Positions 23,801 to 35,800 of a stretch of 64,000 bases of DNA are shown here, in pieces (position 1 is the first letter of the stretch; each line of letters begins with the position of its first letter). The translations under genes were made by a program, and so were the position numbers. The notes under the pieces were generated by a model. It was not told where the DNA came from and did no database searches. It saw only the letters and a program-made list of their open reading frames with translations. The stretch comes from Drosophila miranda (Eukaryota; Arthropoda; Insecta; Diptera; Drosophilidae), in the NCBI RefSeq assembly GCF_003369915.1, contig NW_022881603.1:22937515-23001514 (forward strand), read 5' to 3'.

Positions 23801-26800
23801 CTGTAGTGTGTGTAATTATGCGACACATTTATCATTCGCTTACTCGTAGTGGTCGCTCTGGGTCTTGCTCTTGGTCTGGGATTGTCCGCAGTATTTGTCG
23901 GGTTCGACGAGTAGTGGAACCAGGTCCCTCTCCCATTCAGATACCATTCAGATGCTACTTTAGTTTGATCGTATTCCTGTGTGTAACTTGTGTCTGTGTG
24001 TATTAGTGTTGGGTAAACATTGCTCATTTTGGTGAACATGTTCACTTGTTCTTTTTTAGTGAGTCAACTCACTCATATTGCTCACTTGCTCTCTTAGATT
24101 GCTCAGTTACTCACTTGTTCAGTTGCTCACTTGCTCAGTTGCTCTGTTGCTCACTTGCTCAGTTGCTGACTTGCTCACTCAGTTGTCACTATTCATGCAC
24201 AGATGGTTCCAAATTTCACTATACTTTCGAATTAGCGACATACTGAATATCTGAAAGAGTAAACAGCTTTGCCGGTAATACAAAAAGTGTGAAGTAAACG
24301 CAAATATGAGCAACAGCTGCCAGATCGCAAAATGCCCCTTGAGGAGCAAAATTGCGCAAAAAGTGAGTAGAGAACAAGTGAACAAAAATGAACAAGTGAA
24401 CAACAAAGAACAAGTGAGCAAAAAGAACAAGTGAACAACAAAGAACAAGTGAACAAAAAAGAACAGCTTGGAAGGAACATGTTCAGTTGCTCACTTAAGT
24501 GAACAACTCTTTTTTGTTCACTCACTCATGAGCAACACAACACTAGTGTGTATGTGCTTTGTTCGTAATCTTACGGTCTTGTTGTAATAATGTTGCTCAC
24601 TTTTATATCTGTATTATATTTCAGGACGGCGAAATCTTTTGTACTAGACTATACATATATGTAAGATTAATAATAATGTATCGTTTATTAATAGTGTTTT
24701 TCGAAAAAGAGTACAAAGTGTATGATTTAAGCTGTGCAATTAATGAGTCTGTTCTTCCGACTTTTTGTTCAACTTTCTGCTTCTACTTCCAACAACCGAC
24801 TCCCGTATCGATAACCCCTTATCGGTTAGGTCTTTTAAACATCGGTTAAGTCTGGTTATATCGGTTAGGTCTTATCGATGGAATCTTAAGTTCAAATGTT
24901 AATTTAGATGGGATAGTGCTAACTGCTTGATACACTGTCCTTTACACTCGGCCCTCCTACTCATCTTCATCTGTCCCAGATGATAATATATCATCGTTCT
25001 CTGAGACAAAACGCCATAGCTTCATATTGTCCCTGCTCGTTGCTGTGATATTTGGCCCCTCGACTTGAGCAATCTTTCTGACGTCGTAGCGACCGTTCCG
25101 CTTTACCTTGGTGACTTGCGTCCTGCGACGAACTGCGTCCTCTTGATCGCGACCATGTCTCCTAGTCTGTAGCCGTGCTCAGGTCGTCGTTTTTTATCAT
25201 AATAGCGCTTGTACACCTCTTGCGCCTTCTGAATGTTTTGTTTCGCTTGGTCACGCAGTTCTTGGCGCTCGTTGTTAAACTGCGTAACCAACTCCTCGTT
25301 GAGCACCTCCATTAGTCGACTTTCAGCTTGTCTGTGCATCTTTGTCCCAAACATGACCTCGAATGGCGACGACTTTAACGTAGAATGCACATGCGAATTA
25401 ATCGCCATCTGGACCTGTGGCACATGCTTGTACCACTTCGTTGACTCCTGAGCTGAGAGCTTTGCGATGATACCTAAAATTGAACGGTTCACCCGCTCAA
25501 TCTGACCGTTGCCTCTCGCCACACCTGTCGTTGTACACACATGTTCGACTTTGTTCTCGTTGAGAAACTCGCTGAATGCGTTGGATGTAAACGCTGCTCC
25601 TCTGTCGCTGACTATGCGCTTGGGAAAACCAAACACAAATGACCAATCTCTCAGCCTCTTCACAACTTCTTCGTGACCTGTTGACTTAGTTGGGAACAGC
25701 CACACAAACTTGGAGAATGCATCTACCACAGCAAAAATGTACTTGTATTGCTTGGCTGTCGCATCCATTGGTCCCAAATGATCAACGTGCAGCGTGTATA
25801 GTGGTGTGTCACCCTTGTCAATGCAATGAAGATAGCCTTCTTGTTTGCCCAACTTTTTGCTGAAAATTATACAACTGATACAATTAGTAATCAACTTATT
25901 TACTTTCCGTTCAAGGTGCGGAATCCAGTATTGCTGCTGAGCTGAGTGCATTGTCTTCGCTGTGGAGAAATGACCAACTTCATGCGATCCTTGAATGATT
26001 TCCCTTTCCATCAGCCTTGGAACCACCAAAACGTCATTGCCATTTACAGATTTGAAGAGAAGGCCTCCTTTAAGCTTGTAGTCTTGATATGGGTGCTGCT
26101 TCAGGATCTCAACTGTGGCTTTGATGAAATCGTCATCCTGCTGTGCTTTCTTTATCCGAGCTGTTAGCTCCGTCGTCACGAACATGCATGTCTGCGGAAA
26201 ACGACTGAGACAGTCCACGTGTCTCATTCTGTCCCCTGGGTGGTGTACTGCTTTGAATGTAAAGTCCTCCATATACAGAATCCACTGGGAAACTTCTCTG
26301 GGTATATCTACTTTCGTTGTTGTCTGCTTAAACGCCGCACAGTCAGTGGCAAGATCAAATTTGATCCCCAACAGGTAGTGACGAAACTTCTTGAGTGCGA
26401 GGTATGCAGCTTTGACCTCCAAATAGTAACTGTGACGTTTGGACTCGGCTTGTGTAGTCTTTTTACTCCAATAGTAAATCGGGTGGAAATTGCCATAAAA
26501 CTGCTGCAACAAAACTGCTCCGAAACCTTCTTTGGATGCATCCGTGTGGAGTTCCGTTGGCGCTTCTCGTGAGTATAAATGTAATACAGGTGCGATTACA
26601 AGCAGATTCTTTAATTTTTTTAGCGATTGTTGCTCTGTTTCGCCAATGTTGAAAACTGCTTCCTTCCTGAGTAGATTCGTGAGCGGCCGGGCAACTTGTG
26701 CATAGCCAGGGATGAACTTTCTGAAAAAGCCTGTGAGTCCCAGAAATGCTTGAACTGCTTTAATGTCTTTGGGCGTAGCAAACCGACTGACAGCTGCTGT

Positions 26801-29800
26801 CTTCTCTTTGCCGGGCCAGATTCTCCCGTCCTCAATGATATGGCCCAGAAAGCTAATGCGTGGCTGCATGAAGCTACATTTCTTCCATTTGATCTTTAGG
26901 CCAAACTGCGCAGCTGTCTCCAGGACCAACTTTGTCTTCCTCATGCATACCTCGGGCGACGCGGCGTAAACAATTATGTCGTCCATATAAAGCTGCATAA
27001 TGTCAGAGTTGATTAATTCTTGAAAAATATAGCTTACGAACCGAATGAACGCAGCTGGCGAGTTCTTGAATCCGAAAGGCGCTTTATTAAACTCGAATAA
27101 TCCCTCCTTTGTGACGAAGGCCGTATACGACTTGCTTTGCTCTTCCATAGGCACATGGAAAAATCCGTTTTCAAGGTCCATTATGGTAAACCACTTAGCC
27201 GACTGCAGCTTTTCCAAGACTTCCTCCATGATCGGGACTGGGAAGCAGTCCAGCAATACCATGCTGTTTAACTTCCTGTAGTCTACGCAAACTCTAAGTG
27301 TACCATCTTTTTTCTTCACGACGACAACTCTGCTCGCTACATTTGAAGATGACTTGCGCACGATTCCTTGCTCGATCCATTCTTCGACTTGCTTCTTTAC
27401 GGCACTGGCTTCGTCTGTTGATAAACGACTCGGTGAGTGATTAAACGGCTTGATTACTCCGTCGGTAACTATCTTCAGTTGGATTGGAGACTGCTTTGCA
27501 ACTTCTGTGGGCATTTGGTAACTGTTTCTTATCATCTGTTCAACGTCTTTTCGATATTGCGGCGCAGCTACAAAGGATGACTCTTCAGTTACATTATATA
27601 TAAGACCATTCTCATCTGTTGGCACAGGATCTGCGTCATGCTTCAAAAACGTGTATCCTTGCATATCAGCGACGAAACGGAACTTTTTAATGAAATCATG
27701 CCCCAAAAGTACGTCGAAATCAATCTGGCTACTGGGGACTACTAAAAACTTCTGTGTGGTCTGCAACTTATCCACGGTAACTTCTGCATTAAAGTATCCA
27801 ACAGGCTTTGTTGATATCTGACCCAGACCGCGCAACATAGTTGTGCACTTCAAAAGTTTAACGTTTTTCATGGTCTTCAACATACTCTCTTTGATTAGGG
27901 TTACATCTGACCCTGTATCCACAAGACAGTCAACAACAATGCCGTTTATTTGAATTTTTTTCATGCGACTGCGATCCAAAATGACGCGAACTTTATCAAC
28001 TTTATCAGCTTCATAAGGACAGTTACGCGAAATGTGACCATTCTGATTGCACTTAAAACACTTCGTTTCGGCTTTGCAGTCTTTGCGTTTGTGTTCTCCT
28101 GATCCACAGTTATAGCAATATTCTTTTTTACCGCTTTGCCCACTTTGCTGCTTGAAACTCGTTTTATGCTGTTCGTTATTGCCCTTCTTCTCCGATATGT
28201 TCAAACGATCATAGATATCGAACTCTTCTTTCAAGGCCCTGAAGGTCTTACAGCGATACATGGCATACTTATACTCGTTTCTTATGTCCAGACCGTTTAC
28301 AATATGGCTTATAACAGCCGCGTGTTCAACATGTCCGACTGCTGCTATTTTTCTCATCTGCAGCAAGTACTCGTGCATCGACTCACTACTCTTCCTCTTT
28401 CTTTCTTGCAGCAGCTTATGAATGTCTGCACTGTTATAGCTACATGTGAATTCATCCAATAATACGTTCTTGAGTTCCTCATAGGTGCACACGCATTCAG
28501 CTTCAAGGAAAAGCTTAGCTGCACCGGTCATTTTTCCTCTGGCCTGCACATACTTTTGCTTTTCAGTAAGCTCATATGCGTCGGCATTTTTTTCGAATAT
28601 CTCAAACCATTTTTCTATGGGAACCGATTTTCCATCACAATCGCTCACAACTTTTGTAAAATTATCTGGAGCGATCTTCATTTCTCGTTGCTCATCGCAA
28701 AGCAGTTTCAAACTTAGCAACTTTATCATTTGATCAATCTTGTCATCACTATTGTTTTCTGCATTTTCTAAATCTTCCATCTCGTTTGCACTCGGGCGCG
28801 ACGTTCCTGGTACAGCTTCTTCCTTCTCTCTCTCTTTCCAGTGCAACGGCGGCGGTGTTTGCATCATTTTGCGGCTCTTTTCGACTTGTGTCTGTGTACC
28901 CGACGAGTGCTTGTCTTTTCTGTTTATAAGTGTGTATCACACACAACGTGTCTGTGCGTGTTTTTTCTGCTTGTGTACGTACTGCGCACGGACAAGGCGA
29001 CGCTGCGGCGCGACAATGAATTTCACAATTTTCCAACCGAATTAAACGACCGATCTTTTATTAAACTCCGTGTCTACTGTTAGGCTCACAGAATTTGGAT
29101 TGTTCAACTTAATGTTTATAGCCACCAACAACAACTTTACAACTTTATGTAGCTACAAACAACAACTTTAACAACTTTTCAACAATCCTCTTCTTGCATC
29201 AGCTTCTGCTTTCTTCTGTTTTTCTTTTTCACACACTCCGAGCTCTGTACTCGACGCGGACGAGCCCCCAAATGTAAGATTAATAATAATGTATCGTTTA
29301 TTAATAGTGTTTTTCGAAAAAGAGTACAAAGTGTATGATTTAAGCTGTGCAATTAATGAGTCTGTTCTTCCGACTTTTTGTTCAACTTTCTGCTTCTACT
29401 TCCAACAACCGACTCCCGTATCGATAACCCCTTATCGGTTAGGTCTTTTAAACATCGGTTAAGTCTGGTTATATCGGTTAGGTCTTATCGATGGAATCTT
29501 AAGTTCAAATGTTAATTTAGATGGGATAGTGCTAACTGCTTGATACACTGTCCTTTACACTCGGCCCTCCTACTCATCTTCATCTGTCCCAGATGATAAT
29601 ATATCATCGTTCTCTGAGACAAAACGCCATAGCTTCATATTGTCCCTGCTCGTTGCTGTGATATTTGGCCCCTCGACTTGAGCAATCTTTCTGACGTCGT
29701 AGCGACCGTTCCGCTTTACCTTGGTGACTTGCGTCCTGCGACGAACTGCGTCCTCTTGATCGCGACCATGTCTCCTAGTCTGTAGCCGTGCTCAGGTCGT

Positions 29801-32800
29801 CGTTTTTTATCATAATAGCGCTTGTACACCTCTTGCGCCTTCTGAATGTTTTGTTTCGCTTGGTCACGCAGTTCTTGGCGCTCGTTGTTAAACTGCGTAA
29901 CCAACTCCTCGTTGAGCACCTCCATTAGTCGACTTTCAGCTTGTCTGTGCATCTTTGTCCCAAACATGACCTCGAATGGCGACGACTTTAACGTAGAATG
30001 CACATGCGAATTAATCGCCATCTGGACCTGTGGCACATGCTTGTACCACTTCGTTGACTCCTGAGCTGAGAGCTTTGCGATGATACCTAAAATTGAACGG
30101 TTCACCCGCTCAATCTGACCGTTGCCTCTCGCCACACCTGTCGTTGTACACACATGTTCGACTTTGTTCTCGTTGAGAAACTCGCTGAATGCGTTGGATG
30201 TAAACGCTGCTCCTCTGTCGCTGACTATGCGCTTGGGAAAACCAAACACAAATGACCAATCTCTCAGCCTCTTCACAACTTCTTCGTGACCTGTTGACTT
30301 AGTTGGGAACAGCCACACAAACTTGGAGAATGCATCTACCACAGCAAAAATGTACTTGTATTGCTTGGCTGTCGCATCCATTGGTCCCAAATGATCAACG
30401 TGCAGCGTGTATAGTGGTGTGTCACCCTTGTCAATGCAATGAAGATAGCCTTCTTGTTTGCCCAACTTTTTGCTGAAAATTATACAACTGATACAATTAG
30501 TAATCAACTTATTTACTTTCCGTTCAAGGTGCGGAATCCAGTATTGCTGCTGAGCTGAGTGCATTGTCTTCGCTGTGGAGAAATGACCAACTTCATGCGA
30601 TCCTTGAATGATTTCCCTTTCCATCAGCCTTGGAACCACCAAAACGTCATTGCCATTTACAGATTTGAAGAGAAGGCCTCCTTTAAGCTTGTAGTCTTGA
30701 TATGGGTGCTGCTTCAGGATCTCAACTGTGGCTTTGATGAAATCGTCATCCTGCTGTGCTTTCTTTATCCGAGCTGTTAGCTCCGTCGTCACGAACATGC
30801 ATGTCTGCGGAAAACGACTGAGACAGTCCACGTGTCTCATTCTGTCCCCTGGGTGGTGTACTGCTTTGAATGTAAAGTCCTCCATATACAGAATCCACTG
30901 GGAAACTTCTCTGGGTATATCTACTTTCGTTGTTGTCTGCTTAAACGCCGCACAGTCAGTGGCAAGATCAAATTTGATCCCCAACAGGTAGTGACGAAAC
31001 TTCTTGAGTGCGAGGTATGCAGCTTTGACCTCCAAATAGTAACTGTGACGTTTGGACTCGGCTTGTGTAGTCTTTTTACTCCAATAGTAAATCGGGTGGA
31101 AATTGCCATAAAACTGCTGCAACAAAACTGCTCCGAAACCTTCTTTGGATGCATCCGTGTGGAGTTCCGTTGGCGCTTCTCGTGAGTATAAATGTAATAC
31201 AGGTGCGATTATAAGCAGATTCTTTAATTTTTTTAGCGATTGTTGCTCTGTTTCGCCAATGTTGAAAACTGCTTCCTTCCTGAGTAGATTCGTGAGCGGC
31301 CGGGCAACTTGTGCATAGCCAGGGATGAACTTTCTGAAAAAGCCTGTGAGTCCCAGAAATGCTTGAACTGCTTTAATGTCTTTGGGCGTAGCAAACCGAC
31401 TGACAGCTGCTGTCTTCTCTTTGCCGGGCCAGATTCTCCCGTCCTCAATGATATGGCCCAGAAAGCTAATGCGTGGCTGCATGAAGCTACATTTCTTCCA
31501 TTTGATCTTTAGGCCAAACTGCGCAGCTGTCTCCAGGACCAACTTTGTCTTCCTCATGCATACCTCGGGCGACGCGGCGTAAACAATTATGTCGTCCATA
31601 TAAAGCTGCATAATGTCAGAGTTGATTAATTCTTGAAAAATATAGCTTACGAACCGAATGAACGCAGCTGGCGAGTTCTTGAATCCGAAAGGCGCTTTAT
31701 TAAACTCGAATAATCCCTCCTTTGTGACGAAGGCCGTATACGACTTGCTTTGCTCTTCCATAGGCACATGGAAAAATCCGTTTTCAAGGTCCATTATGGT
31801 AAACCACTTAGCCGACTGCAGCTTTTCCAAGACTTCCTCCATGATCGGGACTGGGAAGCAGTCCAGCAATACCATGCTGTTTAACTTCCTGTAGTCTACG
31901 CAAACTCTAAGTGTACCATCTTTTTTCTTCACGACGACAACTCTGCTCGCTACATTTGAAGATGACTTGCGCACGATTCCTTGCTCGATCCATTCTTCGA
32001 CTTGCTTCTTTACGGCACTGGCTTCGTCTGTTGATAAACGACTCGGTGAGTGATTAAACGGCTTGATTACTCCGTCGGGAACTATCTTCAGTTGGATTGG
32101 AGACTGCTTTGCAACTTCTGTGGGCATTTGGTAACTGTTTCTTATCATCTGTTCAACGTCTTTTCGATATTGCGGCGGAGCTACAAAGGATGACTCTTCA
32201 GTTACATTATATATAAGAGCATGCTCATCTGTTGGCACAGGATCTGCGTCATGCTTCAAAAACGTGTATCCTTGCATATCAGCGACGAAACGGAACTTTT
32301 TAATGAAATCATGCCCCAAAAGTACGTCGAAATCAATCTGGCTACTGGGGACTACTAAAAACTTCTGTGTGGTCTGCAACTTATCCACGGTAACTTCTGC
32401 ATTAAAGTATCCAACAGGCTTTGTTGATATCTGACCCAGACCGCGCAACATAGTTGTGCACTTCAAAAGTTTAACGTTTTTCATGGTCTTCAACATACTC
32501 TCTTTGATTAGGGTTACATCTGACCCTGTATCCACAAGACAGTCAACAACAATGCCGTTTATTTGAATTTTTTTCATGCGACTGCGATCCAAAATGACGC
32601 GAACTTTATCAACTTTATCAGCTTCATAAGGACAGTTACGCGAAATGTGACCATTCTGATTGCACTTAAAACACTTCGTTTCGGCTTTGCAGTCTTTGCG
32701 TTTGTGTTCTCCTGATCCACAGTTATAGCAATATTCTTTTTTACCGCTTTGCCCACTTTGCTGCTTGAAACTCGTTTTATGCTGTTCGTTATTGCCCTTC

Positions 32801-35800
32801 TTCTCCTATATGTTCAAACGATCATAGATATCGAACTCTTCTTTCAAGGCCCTGAAGGTCTTACAGCGATACATGGCATACTTATACTCGTTTCTTATGT
32901 CCAGACCGTTTACAATATGGCTTATAACAGCCGCGTGTTCAACATGTCCGACTGCTGCTATTTTTCTCATCTGCAGCAAGTACTCGTGCATCGACTCACT
33001 ACTCTTCCTCTTTCTTTCTTGCAGCAGCTTATGAATGTCTGCACTGTTATAGCTACATGTGAATTCATCCAATAATACGTTCTTGAGTTCCTCATAGGTG
33101 CACACGCATTCAGCTTCAAGGAAAAGCTTAGCTGCACCGGTCATTTTTCCTCTGGCCTGCACATACTTTTGCTTTTCAGTAAGCTCATATGCGTCGGCAT
33201 TTTTTTCGAATATCTCAAACCATTTTTCTATGGGAACCGATTTTCCATCACAATCGCTCACAACTTTTGTAAAATTATCTGGAGCGATCTTCATTTCTCG
33301 TTGCTCATCGCAAAGCAGTTTCAAACTTAGCAACTTTATCATTTGATCAATCTTGTCATCACTATTGTTTTCTGCATTTTCTAAATCTTCCATCTCGTTT
33401 GCACTCGGGCGCGACGTTCCTGGTACAGCTTCTTCCTTCTCTCTCTCTTTCCAGTGCAACGGCGGCGGTGTTTGCATCATTTTGCGGCTCTTTTCGACTT
33501 GTGTCTGTGTACCCGACGAGTGCTTGTCTTTTCTGTTTATAAGTGTGTATCACACACAACGTGTCTGTGCGTGTTTTTTCTGCTTGTGTACGTACTGCGC
33601 ACGGACAAGGCGACGCTGCGGCGCGACAATGAATTTCACAATTTTCCAACCGAATTAAACGACCGATCTTTTATTAAACTCCGTGTCTACTGTTAGGCTC
33701 ACAGAATTTGGATTGTTCAACTTAATGTTTATAGCCACCAACAACAACTTTACAACTTTATGTAGCTACAAACAACAACTTTAACAACTTTTCAACAATC
33801 CTCTTCTTGCATCAGCTTCTGCTTTCTTCTGTTTTTCTTTTTCACACACTCCGAGCTCTGTATTCGACGCGGACGAGCCCCCAAATGTAAGATTAATAAT
33901 AATGTATCGTTTATTAATAGTGTTTTTCGAAAAAGAGTACAAAGTGTATGATTTAAGATGTGCAATTAATGAGTCTGTTCTTCCGACTTTTTGTTCAACT
34001 TTCTGCTTCTACTTCCAACAACCGACTCCCGTATCGATAACCCCTTATCGGTTAGGTCTTTTAAACATCGGTTAAGTCTGGTTATATCGGTTAGGTCTTA
34101 TCGATGGTATCTTAAGTTCAAATGTTAATTTAGATGGGATAGTGCTAACTGCTTGATACACTGTCCTTTACATATATATATATATATATACATATATGCA
34201 TATACTTACTTTTATTATATATACTTTACAATGCGAGAGCTCCCTCAATGCTCTCCGCCCCCTAATATATACATTCCGTTTACCAGGTGTATATATACTT
34301 ACTATTTCGCTAACAGTCCGAACCACAAATAACCCCAAAGAGTGTCCTGTCGAATGAAACTCTATGGCAATACCAATACCAACATACCCCACAATACATT
34401 AACACAATGAAGTTTTTACTAATGTCCGATTGTATACTAATCTGTTCCATACTGATACTGATTATACACTGTAGCATCACTCGGATCTAAATAAAAACTG
34501 GTTTCAATCAAACGTACGCCCAATAGGTTGTGTATATCCAGCAGGGACTCTCTTAGTTTACACTGTATAAAGATGTATATATGAAATAAAGAATAGGATA
34601 TCTTTATAGTGTCTCTGACCCATGCCATCAGTCAGTCTACTAACCCTTTCTAGCACAATCTTTAAACGACTAACTGCACTCCCCAGTAAATGACTCAAAT
34701 GACTCGAAACACAACTAACCCAAATCAGACCCTACACTTTCAGACATTTGAAAGTTTCAATCCAATTAATTCCATTACTAATTGTGTGAAGATTTTTCCA
34801 AATTTTTCGCTTCATTCGCGATTGAAAAATCCGAACAAACACTAACCAAACACACACATTCGACCAAATAAAATCGTTGCCCAATTACTGAATTTCAACA
34901 AAACAAACAAACAAACGAAATCAATCTCAAAACTCGTTTCCGGCCGCGTCGAAAATCAAAATCAAAATCGAAATCGAAATAATCATTAATCAATACTAAA
35001 AATGAATGCGAAATGAAACCAAAAAAAAATGAAAATCAGGACCTGCTGGCCAGTCAGTTCCTGCCCAGGTACATCAGTCCGCTGAGGGCGTCTTCAAGGC
35101 CGAGTTTGTGCCCCGCGTCGTGGGCGAGCATCGCGTCAATGTCACGGTCAATGGATTGGCCACCGCCGGTAGTCCCTATGCAGCGAAGGTATGCACTCCA
35201 GATCCAATCTGGAAGTGAGATATATTGAAATCGTCCTTCTCATTCCAGGTCTACGATGTCAGCGCCATCAAGGTGAAGAATGTAAGCAGTGGAACAGTCG
35301 GCAAGCCCGTTACCTTTCTGGTGGAGACCTCCCAGGCGGGTCCCGGAAATTTGGAGGTGACTGTGAATAGCGGCCGAGTACCGACCTCGGCTCAGGCCCA
35401 AGGACAGCACACCTATGCAATTAGTTTCACGCCCCGTGAGGCCGAAAGCCACACCGTGGAGCTGCGGTTCAACAGCCAGGATGTGCCTGGGTCTCCGTTC
35501 ACCTGTCGCGTGGCCGCCGCAGCTCGCATCCAATCCCCAGAGACGATGGACAAGTTGAGCGTTGGAAGGCTCTTCGAATTTGTGGTGGAATCGGACACCA
35601 AACCCACCGTTGAAGTGCTGGGACCCGCCCGACGCAGTGTTCCAGTCAAGATCGACCCCTTGGGCTCCTCCGCCCTGGGCTACAACGTGAAGTTCGAGCC
35701 CATGGAAGTGGGCGATCATTCAGTGGAGGTTCGCCTGCCCGGCGGTAGCCATGTTGAAGGAAGCCCCTTCCTCTTGAAGGCCTATTCCGCGGAAAAGGTG

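Larger units (their letters stand above)
24660..34172 (-). mobile_element. Head-to-tail dimer of a Ty3/gypsy element: LTR-internal-LTR-internal-LTR
   Basis: Three 287-base LTRs (24660-24946, 29273-29559, 33886-34172) separate two internal regions of identical length; the repeat unit is exactly 4613 bases. LTRs begin TGTAAG and end TTTACA on the plus strand, i.e. transcription runs on the minus strand. The outermost flanks share TATA (24656-24659 and 34173-34176), consistent with a 4-base target duplication. The first two LTRs appear identical; the third differs at two positions. The internal regions differ at only a handful of sites. The array lies in the cheerio intron, antisense to the gene. 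Confidence 0.93.

Noticed and set aside
23996-24553. GCTCACTT-rich block as a plain tandem satellite
   Set aside because: The inverted TAGTGTTG ends and exact 8-base flanking duplication show it is a discrete transposon insertion.
35013-35228. 71-codon plus-strand frame overlapping cheerio exon 12 as an alternative N-terminus
   Set aside because: It is out of frame with the filamin sequence of exon 12 and stops shortly after; the spliced frame from exon 11 fits instead.
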